Below are positions 53,186 through 62,560 of a stretch of 64,000 nt of DNA, piece by piece. The stretch comes from Marinobacter nitratireducens (GTDB taxonomy: Bacteria > Pseudomonadota > Gammaproteobacteria > Pseudomonadales > Oleiphilaceae). The notes under the pieces are model-generated. The model searched no databases and was not told the origin of the DNA. It worked only from the letters and a program-made list of their open reading frames with translations. The translations under genes were made by a program, and so were the position numbers. The stretch's first letter is position 1. Every line of letters starts with the position of its first letter. The stretch spans positions 310,001 through 374,000 of the forward strand of contig NZ_ANIE01000003.1 in the NCBI RefSeq assembly GCF_000708045.1, given 5' to 3'.

Positions 53186-54118
53186 TTAGTAGTCGAATGT
53201 CTTGCGCCCGATAAACACCCCGAGGGTGTGACTTTGGCCTTCATTAAGCACGCGATAGTCGCTCGCGGCATTGGCGGTTTCGACACATAGCATGGATTTC
53301 CAGCCAGTATCCGGAAAATCAGAGAGCCTTGCTGCTTTTTCCGGCCCCGGGTTCCAGACCACAATTGAGTCGCTGCCGACGGATGTCAGGGTGCGGCCAC
53401 CTGTCGGCGTCATGATGGTGAGTGGCTCATGGGATTCATAGATGCGATCCGTTTCACCGTGGAAATAGACGGGACCCTCCTGCGCTCGGTACTCCCAGTT
53501 GTCGAGCGTATCAATATAATGGCTGTCGCCAAGCCCGAGCACACGGGTTCTCTCGATATCCGTCGTCGGAAGGTAGGTGTGGAGAGCCTGGCTGAAGGCG
53601 AGGGGTGCAGACGATAGGTTGGTTGTTGTCAGGGCTATCTGGCATCCCCTCACCGAAAACACAAAGGTAACCAGGGCAAGGGCATGGCCATTCCAGGCGT
53701 CGGCGAAATCCTCATTGGCATCCAGCGAGAGGCTGATTTCCACTTCGTGAGCGCTCTCCCGGACATCTTCCAGTTTCCAGAGCGCGGTTCTCGCGAAACC
53801 GTGGGCGCTGTCGGTGGAAATACGCTTGCGTACCTCCGGTGCGTTTCGGGCCGGGTCACCGAACCACGGCCAGCAAATGGGAATGCCGCCGCGTATGGCG
53901 CGGCCTGGCTCGAATCGCGCGGTGTTGCTCAGCCAGAGCCAGTCGGCATGATCCTGGGGCGCAAAATGGGTTAGATGCGCACCTTGCAGGAACAGCGTTG
54001 CCCGAAACAGCGGGTGATGTATTTCAAGGGCTTCCAGTTGCCCAATGGTTTTCCAGCGCGTAAAGGACCATTGGCCCGGAGTGATGGAAAGCGGCGGTCT
54101 GTTACTGCTCTCAGACAT
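53186..54118 (-). CDS. D-hexose-6-phosphate mutarotase (YeaD-like)
   Basis: This 310-residue aldose-1-epimerase-fold protein has RGGIPICWPWFGDP, DSAHGFARTALW (catalytic His region), ALHTYLPTTDIERTRVLGL, and a late CVETANA segment with the catalytic Glu. It interconverts the anomers of glucose-6-phosphate and related sugar phosphates, feeding central metabolism and sugar-nucleotide synthesis. The gene is divergent from the oxygenase gene; the 120-bp gap between them holds both starts. Confidence 0.9.
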   Translation of the reverse strand: MSESSNRPPLSITPGQWSFTRWKTIGQLEALEIHHPLFRATLFLQGAHLTHFAPQDHADWLWLSNTARFEPGRAIRGGIPICWPWFGDPARNAPEVRKRISTDSAHGFARTALWKLEDVRESAHEVEISLSLDANEDFADAWNGHALALVTFVFSVRGCQIALTTTNLSSAPLAFSQALHTYLPTTDIERTRVLGLGDSHYIDTLDNWEYRAQEGPVYFHGETDRIYESHEPLTIMTPTGGRTLTSVGSDSIVVWNPGPEKAARLSDFPDTGWKSMLCVETANAASDYRVLNEGQSHTLGVFIGRKTFDY

Positions 54119-54238
54119 GATGTGACGGTAGCTTGGCCTGGGTTAAGTGTATCTGCCTATACGTAAAGAGTAATTTAAAACTGCCTGCCCGGCGAGGAAT
54201 GCGCATAAAATACTCGCAATTCTTTCAGGAGATTTGCT

Positions 54239-54940
54239 GTGGACGCACAGGTTGTTACCCCTCTTCATGCCGGATTGCCCGAAGGCGAGCCTCGTTCGCA
54301 GAACAGTACGGACGTTGTTGATGGCTGTATTGACTCTATCGCATCAGCGCTGAGCGAGTACGGCTGGTTGACGCTTGATGCCGGGGAGTTGCTGGGCCAC
54401 GCCTTGTTGCGTGAGTTGGCTCATGAAGTGCGAATTCTGGATAAAACTGACAACCTCAAAAAGGCGGGTGTCGGAAGGGGGAGTGATCACCTTAAGGATC
54501 GCTCGGTGCGTCGGGACAAGATTGCCTGGTTGCAGGGGGAAACGGTGCCGCAGCAGGCATTGTTTTCCGTTCTGGAAGAGCTGCAGCGGAGTCTGAACCG
54601 CCGTCTGTTTCTGGGGTTGAACCGGTTTGAGGCTCACTATGCCACTTTCCATTCAGGTGATTTCTACCGTAAACACTTGGACAGCTTCCGTGGAAGGGCC
54701 TCGCGGGTAGTGAGCCTCGTGCTGTATCTCAATGATGACTGGAACGCCGGCGACGGCGGTGCCCTTCAGGTGTTTAACCGTGACAACGACAATGAAGTGT
54801 GCGGCGTTGTGACCCCGGAAATGGGGCGAATGGTGGTGTTTCTGAGTGAGGAAGTGCCGCATGAAGTGCTGCCGGCAAACCGCACGCGTTACAGCCTGGC
54901 CTGCTGGTTCCGCCAGGATGAGGTGCCTTTGCCGCTCTGA
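54239..54940 (+). CDS. 2-oxoglutarate/Fe(II)-dependent oxygenase
   Basis: This 233-residue prolyl-4-hydroxylase-like (SM-20/Ofd) dioxygenase has the metal ligands His146 and Asp148 (H-L-D), His208 (V-P-H-E-V), and the 2-oxoglutarate-binding Arg in RTRYSLACWF. It probably hydroxylates a protein side chain; the target is unknown. It starts at GTG 54239 with AGGAG seven bases upstream. A weak hairpin follows, then the 4.5S RNA gene. Confidence 0.85.
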   Translation: MDAQVVTPLHAGLPEGEPRSQNSTDVVDGCIDSIASALSEYGWLTLDAGELLGHALLRELAHEVRILDKTDNLKKAGVGRGSDHLKDRSVRRDKIAWLQGETVPQQALFSVLEELQRSLNRRLFLGLNRFEAHYATFHSGDFYRKHLDSFRGRASRVVSLVLYLNDDWNAGDGGALQVFNRDNDNEVCGVVTPEMGRMVVFLSEEVPHEVLPANRTRYSLACWFRQDEVPLPL

Positions 54941-54944
54941 GGTC

Positions 54945-54975
54945 ATCTCCTCAAAATGAATGAGGGGATTTCTCG
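54945..54975 (+). terminator. Weak hairpin terminator after the oxygenase gene
   Basis: ATCTCCTC (54945-54952) pairs with GAGGGGAT (54962-54969), one wobble, and is followed by TTCTCGTTG. The T-run is poor. Confidence 0.4.
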
Positions 54976-55004
54976 TTGTAGTCCGTAAACCCTTTTGTTA
55001 ATAT
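54976..55004 (+). promoter_or_regulatory. Promoter of the 4.5S RNA gene
   Basis: TTGTAG (54976-54981), a 17-bp spacer and TAATAT (54999-55004) match sigma-70. Transcription would begin near 55011, about 34 nt before the mature RNA, consistent with a leader removed by RNase P. Confidence 0.6.
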
Positions 55005-55044
55005 GCGCGCCGCTTTCAGGGGAAATCCCCGGAAACGCCGTTAT

Positions 55045-55155
55045 GGTGGCCCCATTGGTGCCCCCGCAACATGAAACCGTGAACCCGGTCAGGCCCGGAA
55101 GGGAGCAGCCGCAGCGGTGGAATTGTGTGCCGGGGTGTCGCTGATGGGGTCACCC
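55045..55155 (+). ncRNA. ffs: Signal recognition particle 4.5S RNA
   Basis: The conserved SRP domain IV is recognisable: GTCAGGCCCGGAAGGGAGCAGCC, with the GGAA tetraloop at about 55101 and the asymmetric AGCAG loop that binds Ffh. The 5' end (GGTGGCCCCAT) pairs with the 3' end (ATGGGGTCACC), closing the hairpin of about 110 nt. The RNA guides membrane-protein ribosomes to FtsY. Position just upstream of dnaX is a common gammaproteobacterial arrangement. Confidence 0.93.
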
Positions 55156-55290
55156 CCAGATTTTCCTCTTTCTCCCTGTTATTTCTCGATTTTCTACTCT
55201 TTTTCCTGACAATTCCGGAATCATCTTAGCTTCTTATCAAAGCGGGTCCATGCTATGGTTAAGCCCGTTTTTCACAGCAGTTGGCGGAAC

Positions 55291-57228
55291 ATGAGCTACC
55301 AGGTACTTGCCCGTAAATGGCGCCCCCGGACCTTCGAGGATATGGTGGGGCAGGAACACGTTCTCCAGGCGTTGATTCACGCTCTGGAGCACCAGCGACT
55401 GCATCATGCCTACCTGTTCACCGGAACCCGCGGCGTGGGTAAGACCACGATTGGCAGACTGTTGGCCAGATGCCTGAATTGCGAGACCGGCATCACGCCA
55501 ACGCCCTGCGGTGAATGTTCCAGTTGCAAGGAGATTCAGGAAGGTCGGTTTGTTGACCTGATCGAAATCGACGCCGCATCCCGCACGGGTGTGGACGACA
55601 TGCGAGAGCTGACGGACAACGTTCAATATGCGCCGACCCGTGGTCGATATAAGGTGTACCTCATCGATGAGGTGCACATGCTCACCAATCAGTCGTTTAA
55701 CGCCTTCCTGAAGACCCTTGAGGAGCCGCCTGAACACGTCAAGTTCCTGCTGGCGACAACGGATCCCCAGAAGCTGCCTGTCACGGTTCTTTCCCGCTGC
55801 CTTCAGTTCAATCTGAAACGAATGACCCCGGAGCACATTGCGGGGCACTTGCAGCACGTGCTGACCCAGGAGGAGATCCCGTTTGAGGAGCCGGCCTTGT
55901 GGTTACTCGCCCGCGCGGCGGACGGCAGTATGCGGGACGCGCTGAGTCTGACCGATCAGGCGATTGCCTTCGGGAATCAGAAACTGGCGGCCAGTGATGT
56001 CAGCAGCATGCTGGGTACGATTGATCAGCGAGACATCGAACGACTCGTCAATTCACTGGTCGAAAGGGACGGTCCGGGATTGCTGGCGGAAATTGGCCGT
56101 ATCTCCGACTTTGCACCGGACTACGGCGTGATACTCGCGGACCTTCTATCCCTGTTCCACCGCGTCACGATGGAGCAGGTGGTTCCGGGTAGTGCAGATA
56201 ACGCCCTCGGGGATGCAGCGCAGGTAAAGGCGCTGGCCCGAAAGCTTAGTGCGGAAGACGCACAGCTCTTCTACCAGGCCGCCCTGATGGGGCGCAAGGA
56301 TCTGGCAGTCACCCCGGACGCCCGTATGGGGTTTGAAATGACGTTGTTGCGGATGCTGGCGTTCCGTCCGGGAACGGATCGTCGTGAGCCACCCGTTGTC
56401 AGTTCCGCAAACGGCTCGGGCGGCAGAGATTCCGGGGATGATCCTGAACCTGCGCCCTCGGTAACCCGAGAAACAGCGCCTGCCATAGAATCGCCTGCCG
56501 AGCCGGTTCAATCCGAGGATGGTCCGGAGACCGGTGCCAGTGAACAAGCCACTGAGCCCTCTGCATCGGAACCGGAGCTCGAAAAGGACGAACAGGACGA
56601 CGCGCCCTTCTTTACCGACACGCCTCCGGTGCCCGAAATCGAGCCTCAGGCCGAGTCCGGGCCGCCGCCGGAAGAGCAGGTTGCTCCCGCGCCCCAGCCA
56701 GAACCCGAGCCTAAGCCAGAACCAGAATCTGCGAACCTGGCGCCAGAGGCCTCTGGAGCGGCTCCAGAGTTGGAGCCGCCGAACGTTGAATCAGTCGCGC
56801 CTGTCATTGACCAGTCGTTGCCCGTAGAAGAGCAGCATGATGGCTTCAGCTGGGAGCGGGACTTCCGCTCTCTGGGCATTGTGGGCATGCCTGGTAACCT
56901 GGCGAGCCATGGCTCGATGACGTGGGATAACGATACGGTCGTGCTGACAATCGACGAAGGTCATGCCCGGCTGCTTAATGCCCGGCATGAAGAAAAAATT
57001 CTGGCCGGCTTGAGAAATCGTTTCGGCGACACTACTCAGTTAAGGATAGAGCAGGGCGAAACCGGCCCGCATACACCGGCAGCGTTCGAAGAGCGTCAAA
57101 GGGTGGCGCGTCAACAGGCTGCCGAGGATTCGATCCGCCAGGACCCAGTGGTGCAATCGATCGTTGAACGATTTGAGGCACGGGTAGTCGAAGACAGTAT
57201 CCGGCCAATAGAGACAAGCAGGAGATAA
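55291..57228 (+). CDS. dnaX: DNA polymerase III subunit gamma/tau
   Basis: This 645-residue clamp-loader ATPase has Walker A GTRGVGKT (residues about 45-52), four zinc-binding Cys ([19 protein letters not shown]), DEVHMLT (Walker B), and [10 protein letters not shown] (SRC sensor). A long Pro/Glu-rich linker (about 375-535) leads to the C-terminal domain that contacts the alpha subunit. It starts [12 protein letters not shown] at ATG 55291; the frame is open from 55255 but the upstream residues are not conserved. No E. coli-type A-AAA-AAG slippery site is seen at the end of domain III. Confidence 0.95.
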   Translation: MSYQVLARKWRPRTFEDMVGQEHVLQALIHALEHQRLHHAYLFTGTRGVGKTTIGRLLARCLNCETGITPTPCGECSSCKEIQEGRFVDLIEIDAASRTGVDDMRELTDNVQYAPTRGRYKVYLIDEVHMLTNQSFNAFLKTLEEPPEHVKFLLATTDPQKLPVTVLSRCLQFNLKRMTPEHIAGHLQHVLTQEEIPFEEPALWLLARAADGSMRDALSLTDQAIAFGNQKLAASDVSSMLGTIDQRDIERLVNSLVERDGPGLLAEIGRISDFAPDYGVILADLLSLFHRVTMEQVVPGSADNALGDAAQVKALARKLSAEDAQLFYQAALMGRKDLAVTPDARMGFEMTLLRMLAFRPGTDRREPPVVSSANGSGGRDSGDDPEPAPSVTRETAPAIESPAEPVQSEDGPETGASEQATEPSASEPELEKDEQDDAPFFTDTPPVPEIEPQAESGPPPEEQVAPAPQPEPEPKPEPESANLAPEASGAAPELEPPNVESVAPVIDQSLPVEEQHDGFSWERDFRSLGIVGMPGNLASHGSMTWDNDTVVLTIDEGHARLLNARHEEKILAGLRNRFGDTTQLRIEQGETGPHTPAAFEERQRVARQQAAEDSIRQDPVVQSIVERFEARVVEDSIRPIETSRR

Positions 57229-57232
57229 TTGC

Positions 57233-57556
57233 ATGATGAACAACATGGGCGATCTGATGAAAAAAGCCCAGAAAATGCAGGAAGAGATGCAAAAGGCCCA
57301 GGAAGAAATTGCCAAGGCCGAGGTGACCGGGGAGTCCGGCGCCGGGTTGGTGAAAGTCACCATGAATGGGCGTCACGATGTCCGGAAGGTCGAGATTGAT
57401 CCATCCCTGATGACCGAAGACAAGGAAATCCTGGAAGACCTTCTTGCGGCAGCGGTCAATGATGCGGTCCGCCGGGTTGAAAGCAACCAGAAGGACAAGA
57501 TGTCCGGCATGATGTCGGGAATGGGCATGCCTCCCGGCTTCAAAATGCCATTCTGA
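57233..57556 (+). CDS. ybaB: YbaB/EbfC nucleoid-associated protein
   Basis: This 107-residue protein has the YbaB fold: a Met/Lys/Gln-rich N-terminal helix ([17 protein letters not shown]), then a beta-sheet core ([22 protein letters not shown]) and a C-terminal helix. Members bind DNA and often lie between dnaX and recR, as here. The start is four bases past the dnaX stop. It is a dimeric DNA-binding protein probably affecting nucleoid structure. Confidence 0.95.
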   Translation: MMNNMGDLMKKAQKMQEEMQKAQEEIAKAEVTGESGAGLVKVTMNGRHDVRKVEIDPSLMTEDKEILEDLLAAAVNDAVRRVESNQKDKMSGMMSGMGMPPGFKMPF

Positions 57557-57589
57557 GGTAAAACACCCGGTAAGCAGTAAGGATCCCTC

Positions 57590-58192
57590 ATGGCGTTTAG
57601 CCCCCTGGTTGACGAGTTGGTTGAATCTCTTCGGTGTTTGCCCGGTGTCGGGCAGAAGACCGCTCAGCGCATGGCATTCCATCTCCTGGAGCGAGGCCGT
57701 TCTGGTGGCTCCAGGCTGTCTGAGGCACTCGGCAAGGCAATGACAGGCGTTCGCCGCTGTGACCGGTGCCAGAATTTCGCGGATACTGACCTATGTGGCA
57801 TCTGCGAGAACCCTCAACGCACCAACGGCACCATCTGCGTCGTTGAGAGTCCGTCCGACCTGCTGGCTATTGAGCAGGCAGGGGATTACCGGGGTGGGTA
57901 TTTTGTCCTGATGGGACACCTCTCGCCGATTGATGGTGTCGGGCCCGAGGAAATTGGTATCGAACGGCTGCTGGATCGCATTCAGCAGGAGGGTGTCAGC
58001 GAATTGATCCTTGCCACCAATCCCACGGTGGAAGGCGAAGCGACCGCCCATTATATTGCCGACCGTCTGGACGGGCGAGGTATATTGATCACCCGGCTGG
58101 CTCACGGAATCCCGGTGGGCGGTGAGCTCGGGTATGTCGATGGCTTTACCCTCACTCATGCGTTCCGCGGACGCAAGCCGCTCAGCGATTAA
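57590..58192 (+). CDS. recR: Recombination protein RecR
   Basis: This 200-residue protein has the helix-hairpin-helix start ([24 protein letters not shown]), a Cys4 zinc finger ([16 protein letters not shown]), and a Toprim domain ([14 protein letters not shown]). It acts with RecO/RecF in gap repair. It lies 33 bases after ybaB in the dnaX-ybaB-recR operon. Confidence 0.96.
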   Translation: MAFSPLVDELVESLRCLPGVGQKTAQRMAFHLLERGRSGGSRLSEALGKAMTGVRRCDRCQNFADTDLCGICENPQRTNGTICVVESPSDLLAIEQAGDYRGGYFVLMGHLSPIDGVGPEEIGIERLLDRIQQEGVSELILATNPTVEGEATAHYIADRLDGRGILITRLAHGIPVGGELGYVDGFTLTHAFRGRKPLSD

Positions 58193-58213
58193 CCCCTTCA
58201 AGCAGGATGCTTT

Positions 58214-59362
58214 ATGGCGCCTTCCATCCCGGCAGTTGATGTTCCTCCGGTTCCTGAAATCATTCTCTGGATCGATACCCCTGAAGATCTGGACCGTTGG
58301 CTCGCAGACGCCGCTGGTAAACTGCTGTCACTGGATACCGAGTTTGAACGGGTCAATACCTTTTACCCGATTCCTGGCTTGGTTCAGCTGGGTCTGGCCG
58401 GAGAGTTCCGGTTGGTCGATCCGTCCGTAGCGGAGGCATCGGAGCGGTTTCGGGAGCTGCTTGGCGATCCGGACACGACCAAACTGCTCTACGCCATGAG
58501 CGAGGATCTCGAACTGTTTCGGCATTGGCTGGACATTGATCTGAAAGGTGTCCTTGATCTTCAGATAGGCGCTGCCCTGGCGGGTGAGGGCTTCTCTCTG
58601 GGGTATGCCCGTATTGTTGAGGCTTTGTTTGGCGTTGTGCTGGACAAATCGGCGACGCGTTCCGATTGGTTGGCCAGACCCCTGTCCGATGCTCAACAGC
58701 ATTATGCCGTGGAAGACATCCGGTTTCTCGAACCGATGTACGCACGAATCCTTTCCAGTTTGCGCGAAAAAGCTCTGGAAGGGGCATTTGTCGAAGAATC
58801 TGCGCGTTTCGCCAACGAACTGGCCCATCAGGAAAGCCCCGCCGAACACTACCTGAAACTGCGCGGTGGCTGGACGCTGACACCGCAGCAACAGAGTGTT
58901 CTGAAGGAGCTGGTGCAGTGGCGAGAACACGAGTGCGCCAGACGAGACAAACCCAGGAACCGGATACTAGCCGATGCACTGCTGATCGCTATCGCCGATC
59001 GTCTCCCGGAATCCTTGGCACAGCTCAGGAATATTCAAGGGGTGCCATCAGGGGTTGTCAGGCATCACGGCCAGGCATTGCTAGACCTTGTTGAGACTGG
59101 TTGTCACGCTGATAATTCCGGGATGACATTGATCTCGCCGCCCCTGACAAGGGATCAGCAGGGTCAGTTCAAGAGCCTCAAGAAGATTATAAGAAAAATG
59201 TCGGAACACTTTGATATTCCGATGGAAATACTTGCGCCACGAAAGCGGTTGGAGAAAGCGATCCAGCAACGCAGTCTGGCAAACCAGGAGTTTTTCACCG
59301 GGTGGCGGGCGAACATCCTGGCGCCGGTGCATGCTGAGATTGAGGAATTGTTGAAATCATGA
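58214..59362 (+). CDS. rnd: Ribonuclease D
   Basis: This 382-residue DEDD-family 3'-5' exoribonuclease has the motifs LSLDTEFERVNTF (motif I, D-x-E), YAMSEDLELFRHW (motif II) and the late HYAVEDIRFLEPMY (motif III, Y-x3-D). HRDC domains follow from about residue 215. It trims the 3' ends of tRNA and other stable RNA. The ycgL gene start overlaps its stop (ATGA). Confidence 0.94.
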   Translation: MAPSIPAVDVPPVPEIILWIDTPEDLDRWLADAAGKLLSLDTEFERVNTFYPIPGLVQLGLAGEFRLVDPSVAEASERFRELLGDPDTTKLLYAMSEDLELFRHWLDIDLKGVLDLQIGAALAGEGFSLGYARIVEALFGVVLDKSATRSDWLARPLSDAQQHYAVEDIRFLEPMYARILSSLREKALEGAFVEESARFANELAHQESPAEHYLKLRGGWTLTPQQQSVLKELVQWREHECARRDKPRNRILADALLIAIADRLPESLAQLRNIQGVPSGVVRHHGQALLDLVETGCHADNSGMTLISPPLTRDQQGQFKSLKKIIRKMSEHFDIPMEILAPRKRLEKAIQQRSLANQEFFTGWRANILAPVHAEIEELLKS

Positions 59363-59652
59363 CTGAACGCCAGTTCGTATCCGTTTTTCGCAGTAGCAAG
59401 AAAAACGACACCTACATCTACGTCCGCCGCGGGCAGAATTGGGAGGATTTGCCGGAGGCTCTCCGGGGCATCTTCGGGCAACCTGTGCACGCCATGGATC
59501 TGATTATGACACCGGATCGCAAACTCGCGAGAACCACCGGAAAACAAGTTCTGGAAGCGATTGAAGAAAAGGACTTCTATCTTCAGATGCCGGAAGAGCA
59601 GGATAGCTACATTGTCGAGTTCCAACGCAAACTGGATCAGCGCAAACAATGA
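59359..59652 (+). CDS. ycgL: YcgL family protein
   Basis: This 97-residue protein of the UPF0745/YcgL family starts CCG-rich (MTERQFVSVFRSSKKNDTYIYV) and has the conserved FGQPVHAMDLIMTPDRKLAR. A structure of the family exists, but the function is unknown. It is coupled to rnd (ATGA overlap) and to ycgN downstream by a four-base overlap. Confidence 0.92.
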   Translation: MTERQFVSVFRSSKKNDTYIYVRRGQNWEDLPEALRGIFGQPVHAMDLIMTPDRKLARTTGKQVLEAIEEKDFYLQMPEEQDSYIVEFQRKLDQRKQ

Positions 59653-60095
59653 TTGCCCAGATTCCGTTCTGGCAGAGAAAGCGTCTGGACGAGATGACAC
59701 CCGCGGAATGGGAATCGCTTTGCGACGGTTGTGGTAAGTGTTGCCTCAACAAGCTGGAAGATGAGGACACAGGCGAGGTCTACAACACCGATCTGGTCTG
59801 TCGATATATGGATGAAGCGACCTGTCGATGCACGGTGTACTCTGACCGGCTCAAGAAAGTTCCCGGCTGCACGGTACTGACGCCAGATACCGTTACCGAC
59901 TACCATTGGTTGCCGTTGACCTGTGCCTATCGGACCCTCGCAGAGGGGCGGCCGCTGGCGGAATGGCATCCACTGGTGAGTGGCGACCCAGAGTCGGTTC
60001 ACCGGGCTGGCGTTTCCATTCGTGACAAGGTGATTTCGGAAGACCGCGTCGCGGAAGAAGACTGGGAAGAACATATCATTCACTGGATTTTGTAA
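59649..60095 (+). CDS. ycgN: YcgN family cysteine cluster protein (UPF0260)
   Basis: This 148-residue protein has the conserved Cys cluster CDGCGKCCLNKLEDE and a later CRYMDEATCRCTVY, and belongs to the YcgN/UPF0260 (YkgJ-like zinc/iron-binding) family. The function is unknown. It overlaps ycgL by four bases and its stop shares a base with the next start, so the group is a compact operon. Confidence 0.92.
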   Translation: MIAQIPFWQRKRLDEMTPAEWESLCDGCGKCCLNKLEDEDTGEVYNTDLVCRYMDEATCRCTVYSDRLKKVPGCTVLTPDTVTDYHWLPLTCAYRTLAEGRPLAEWHPLVSGDPESVHRAGVSIRDKVISEDRVAEEDWEEHIIHWIL

Positions 60096-60439
60096 TGATC
60101 GATACTGATGCACAACTGGCTTACGGCATTTCCTGGGCGGCTTACGCGGTTGCCTTCATTGTGTTTTTCTACATGATGAAGCGGCTGTTCCGCATCTTGC
60201 CGTTGTATGGACTCCGGACGTTACTGTTGGCTGCTCTGGTGGTTCTCTTTCTAACCCCGGTGGAGTCTCCTGATGTAGCGGGCTGGTGGGTGCCTGCGTG
60301 GCTGTTCGGAGGCTACGAAATGATTCTTGGGGATGCTGATGCCGCTGGCCGGGCGCTGTTTAACCTGGGCATCGCCGGTTTGGTGATGGTACTGGTCTGG
60401 ATTCTGGACCTGGTGAGGTATCGGCTGGTGAGCCGCTAG
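60095..60439 (+). CDS. Small integral membrane protein, unknown function
   Basis: This 114-residue protein has three hydrophobic segments (about 10-30, 40-60 and 90-108). The loop between the second and third is GWWVPAWLFGGYEMILGDADAAGRAL. I do not recognise a family with certainty. It sits between ycgN and a VWA-domain gene, overlapping the former by one base. It may work with the VWA/MoxR proteins encoded downstream, but that is context only. Confidence 0.8.
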   Translation: MIDTDAQLAYGISWAAYAVAFIVFFYMMKRLFRILPLYGLRTLLLAALVVLFLTPVESPDVAGWWVPAWLFGGYEMILGDADAAGRALFNLGIAGLVMVLVWILDLVRYRLVSR

Positions 60440-60481
60440 TTGGACAGCCTTCATGACGTTAAGGATCTAACAGGAATGGTG

Positions 60482-62542
60482 ATGCGACGTTTCTTCGTAA
60501 TACTGACGCTGACGTTTGCACTGACTCCGGGAATTCTCCTGGCTCAGTCGGCAACCGATTTGGCGCTCCCGGAGCAGTCTGATGTCCGTATCATCGTGGA
60601 TATCTCGGGTTCGATGAAGGACACAGATCCGAACAATCTCCGGCAACCTGCCGTCAGGCTTCTCGCCCGAATGCTGCCGGAGGGTACCACGGCCGGTGTG
60701 TGGACCTTTGGTCAGTATGTGAACATGTTGGTCCCCCACCGGGAGGTTGACGACCCATGGCGCGAGAGCGCCATCATTGAATCTGCGAAGATCAACTCGG
60801 TCGCACTCAGAACGAACCTTGGAAAGGCGATCGAAGTCGCCAGCGACGACTATTTCACCAAGGGAAAGCTTGATAACACGCACTTTATTCTGCTTACAGA
60901 TGGCAATGTGGACATCTCCGACAATTCAGCCGCCAACCGCGAAGAGGAAGCGCGCATCCTCAACGAGGTGGTTCCCGGATTGATTGCCAGAGGCGCAACG
61001 TTTCATCCGGTTGCACTCTCTGACCAGGCTGACGCGAATTTTCTTAAACAGCTGGCTGACAGGTCCGGCGGCCGGTTTCAGGTTGCCGCCAATGCGGATG
61101 CGCTGAGCCGGGCGTTTCTTGAGGCCCTCAATGCCGCAGTGCCCCAGGAACAGATCCCTCTGGAGGGTAATACCTTTACCGTTGATGGCGGCGTGGAGGA
61201 ATTTACCGCGCTGGTTTTCTGGGGGCAGGATGAAACCCGCGACACCCGAGAGATGGCACTGATCGAGCCTGACGGCACCACATACACGGTCGATTCATCG
61301 GCTGACAAGGTTCGTTGGGCCCGCGAATCCGGTTATGACCTGGTGACGATCAATAAGCCGGCCTCAGGGACCTGGAGCATCGAGGGTGAGTTGGGAGAGG
61401 GCAGTCGTGTCACGGTTGTCAGCGATCTCAGAATGGTTGTGAGCCCGCTGCCACCAAACTTTTCAGAAGAGAATCCGGTTGAACTGAGCGTCGCCTTTTT
61501 TGAGGAGAACGAAAAGATTACCAGCCCGGATTTTCTGGGCGTTATCAACGTCAGCCTGACGATTACCGCCGAGGATGGTCGCAGCGGTTCCAAGGCATTG
61601 TCTGATGGTGTGCCACCCGAAGACGGTGTCTATACCGACACCATTGCCAAGCTCCCGGCAGCGGGTCTTTATAAGATTGACGTCATCGCCGATGGCAAAA
61701 CCTTCGCCCGCAAATTCAGCACAACCACGGGCTTCACGGTTCCAGAGGCGGCTTCGGAGGTTTCCCCTGCGGTAGTCGATCCGGTTGATGAGGAGCCTGT
61801 TGCCGAGGAGCCCGCTGTTGAGCAACCACCAGAGCCCGAACCGGAAATACCGGCCCCGATTGATGTGTCTCAAGTAGAGGAAGCGGTGGAGCAACCCGCG
61901 ACGCCTGAGCAGGAAGAGCCTGCGGCCTCCGAAGAGGATGAAAAGGCTGCCTCTGAATTACCATTCCCACTCTGGGTCCCTATTGCTGCCGGAGGCGTCC
62001 TGCTGACCCTCGTGGTGGTCTGGTTTGCATTGAAACAACGTAAATCCAGAGCCGAGGCGCAGGAAAAAGCCGCTGCTGACCGCGAGACAGTAGAGGATCT
62101 GGAGGAGGAGCTTCCAACAATCGACGAGGAAGTCCCAGAAGACCTTGTCGAGCCAGAGCCACAACCTGAGTCTGAACCAGAACCGGAGATGGACGTGGTT
62201 ACCGAGGAGAAGGCAGTTCCCGAGGCTTTACCGGAAGAGGGCGATGAATCCGATCTGGAAGCCGTCTTTGATGAGGTGGAAGAAGAGATTCCCGTTGCCG
62301 ATTCGGTCGTAGAGCCCGAACCGGAGGTGGTTGAAGAGGATATTCCTGAGTTGGAACCGGAGGCAACTGACGAGCCCGAAGATGCTTCAGAGGCCGATAT
62401 GGGCGGGGATGAAGAAGAGTTCGGACTGGAAGACTTTGATCTCTCTGAATTTGATGACCTGCCAGACTATGAAGAAGATGACGGGAATGCGGATAAAAAA
62501 GCTGCAACCGATCAGACGAACCCGAAAGACCAGAAAAAGTAA
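60482..62542 (+). CDS. VWA-domain membrane protein with acidic tail
   Basis: This 686-residue exported protein has a signal peptide (MRRFFVILTLTFAL). A von Willebrand factor A domain (about 30-210) carries the metal-ion site DISGSM, a later Thr and LLTDGN. A beta-rich region follows (about 230-425), then a Pro/Glu-rich linker, one membrane helix (about 492-518), and a very acidic cytoplasmic tail of about 165 residues. ATG 60482 has AGGA six bases upstream; ATG 60476 and an open frame from 60440 are alternatives. It is followed by a MoxR ATPase and a CoxE-like protein, a known type of chaperone cluster. The client is unknown. Confidence 0.85.
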   Translation: MRRFFVILTLTFALTPGILLAQSATDLALPEQSDVRIIVDISGSMKDTDPNNLRQPAVRLLARMLPEGTTAGVWTFGQYVNMLVPHREVDDPWRESAIIESAKINSVALRTNLGKAIEVASDDYFTKGKLDNTHFILLTDGNVDISDNSAANREEEARILNEVVPGLIARGATFHPVALSDQADANFLKQLADRSGGRFQVAANADALSRAFLEALNAAVPQEQIPLEGNTFTVDGGVEEFTALVFWGQDETRDTREMALIEPDGTTYTVDSSADKVRWARESGYDLVTINKPASGTWSIEGELGEGSRVTVVSDLRMVVSPLPPNFSEENPVELSVAFFEENEKITSPDFLGVINVSLTITAEDGRSGSKALSDGVPPEDGVYTDTIAKLPAAGLYKIDVIADGKTFARKFSTTTGFTVPEAASEVSPAVVDPVDEEPVAEEPAVEQPPEPEPEIPAPIDVSQVEEAVEQPATPEQEEPAASEEDEKAASELPFPLWVPIAAGGVLLTLVVVWFALKQRKSRAEAQEKAAADRETVEDLEEELPTIDEEVPEDLVEPEPQPESEPEPEMDVVTEEKAVPEALPEEGDESDLEAVFDEVEEEIPVADSVVEPEPEVVEEDIPELEPEATDEPEDASEADMGGDEEEFGLEDFDLSEFDDLPDYEEDDGNADKKAATDQTNPKDQKK

Positions 62543-62560
62543 CGAACAGGAACGTGACAG

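Noticed and set aside
57000..57028. Possible programmed frameshift giving a short dnaX product.
   Set aside because: An A-run exists near 56992, but it is in the last domain, with no slippery heptamer at the domain III boundary and no pause structure noticed.
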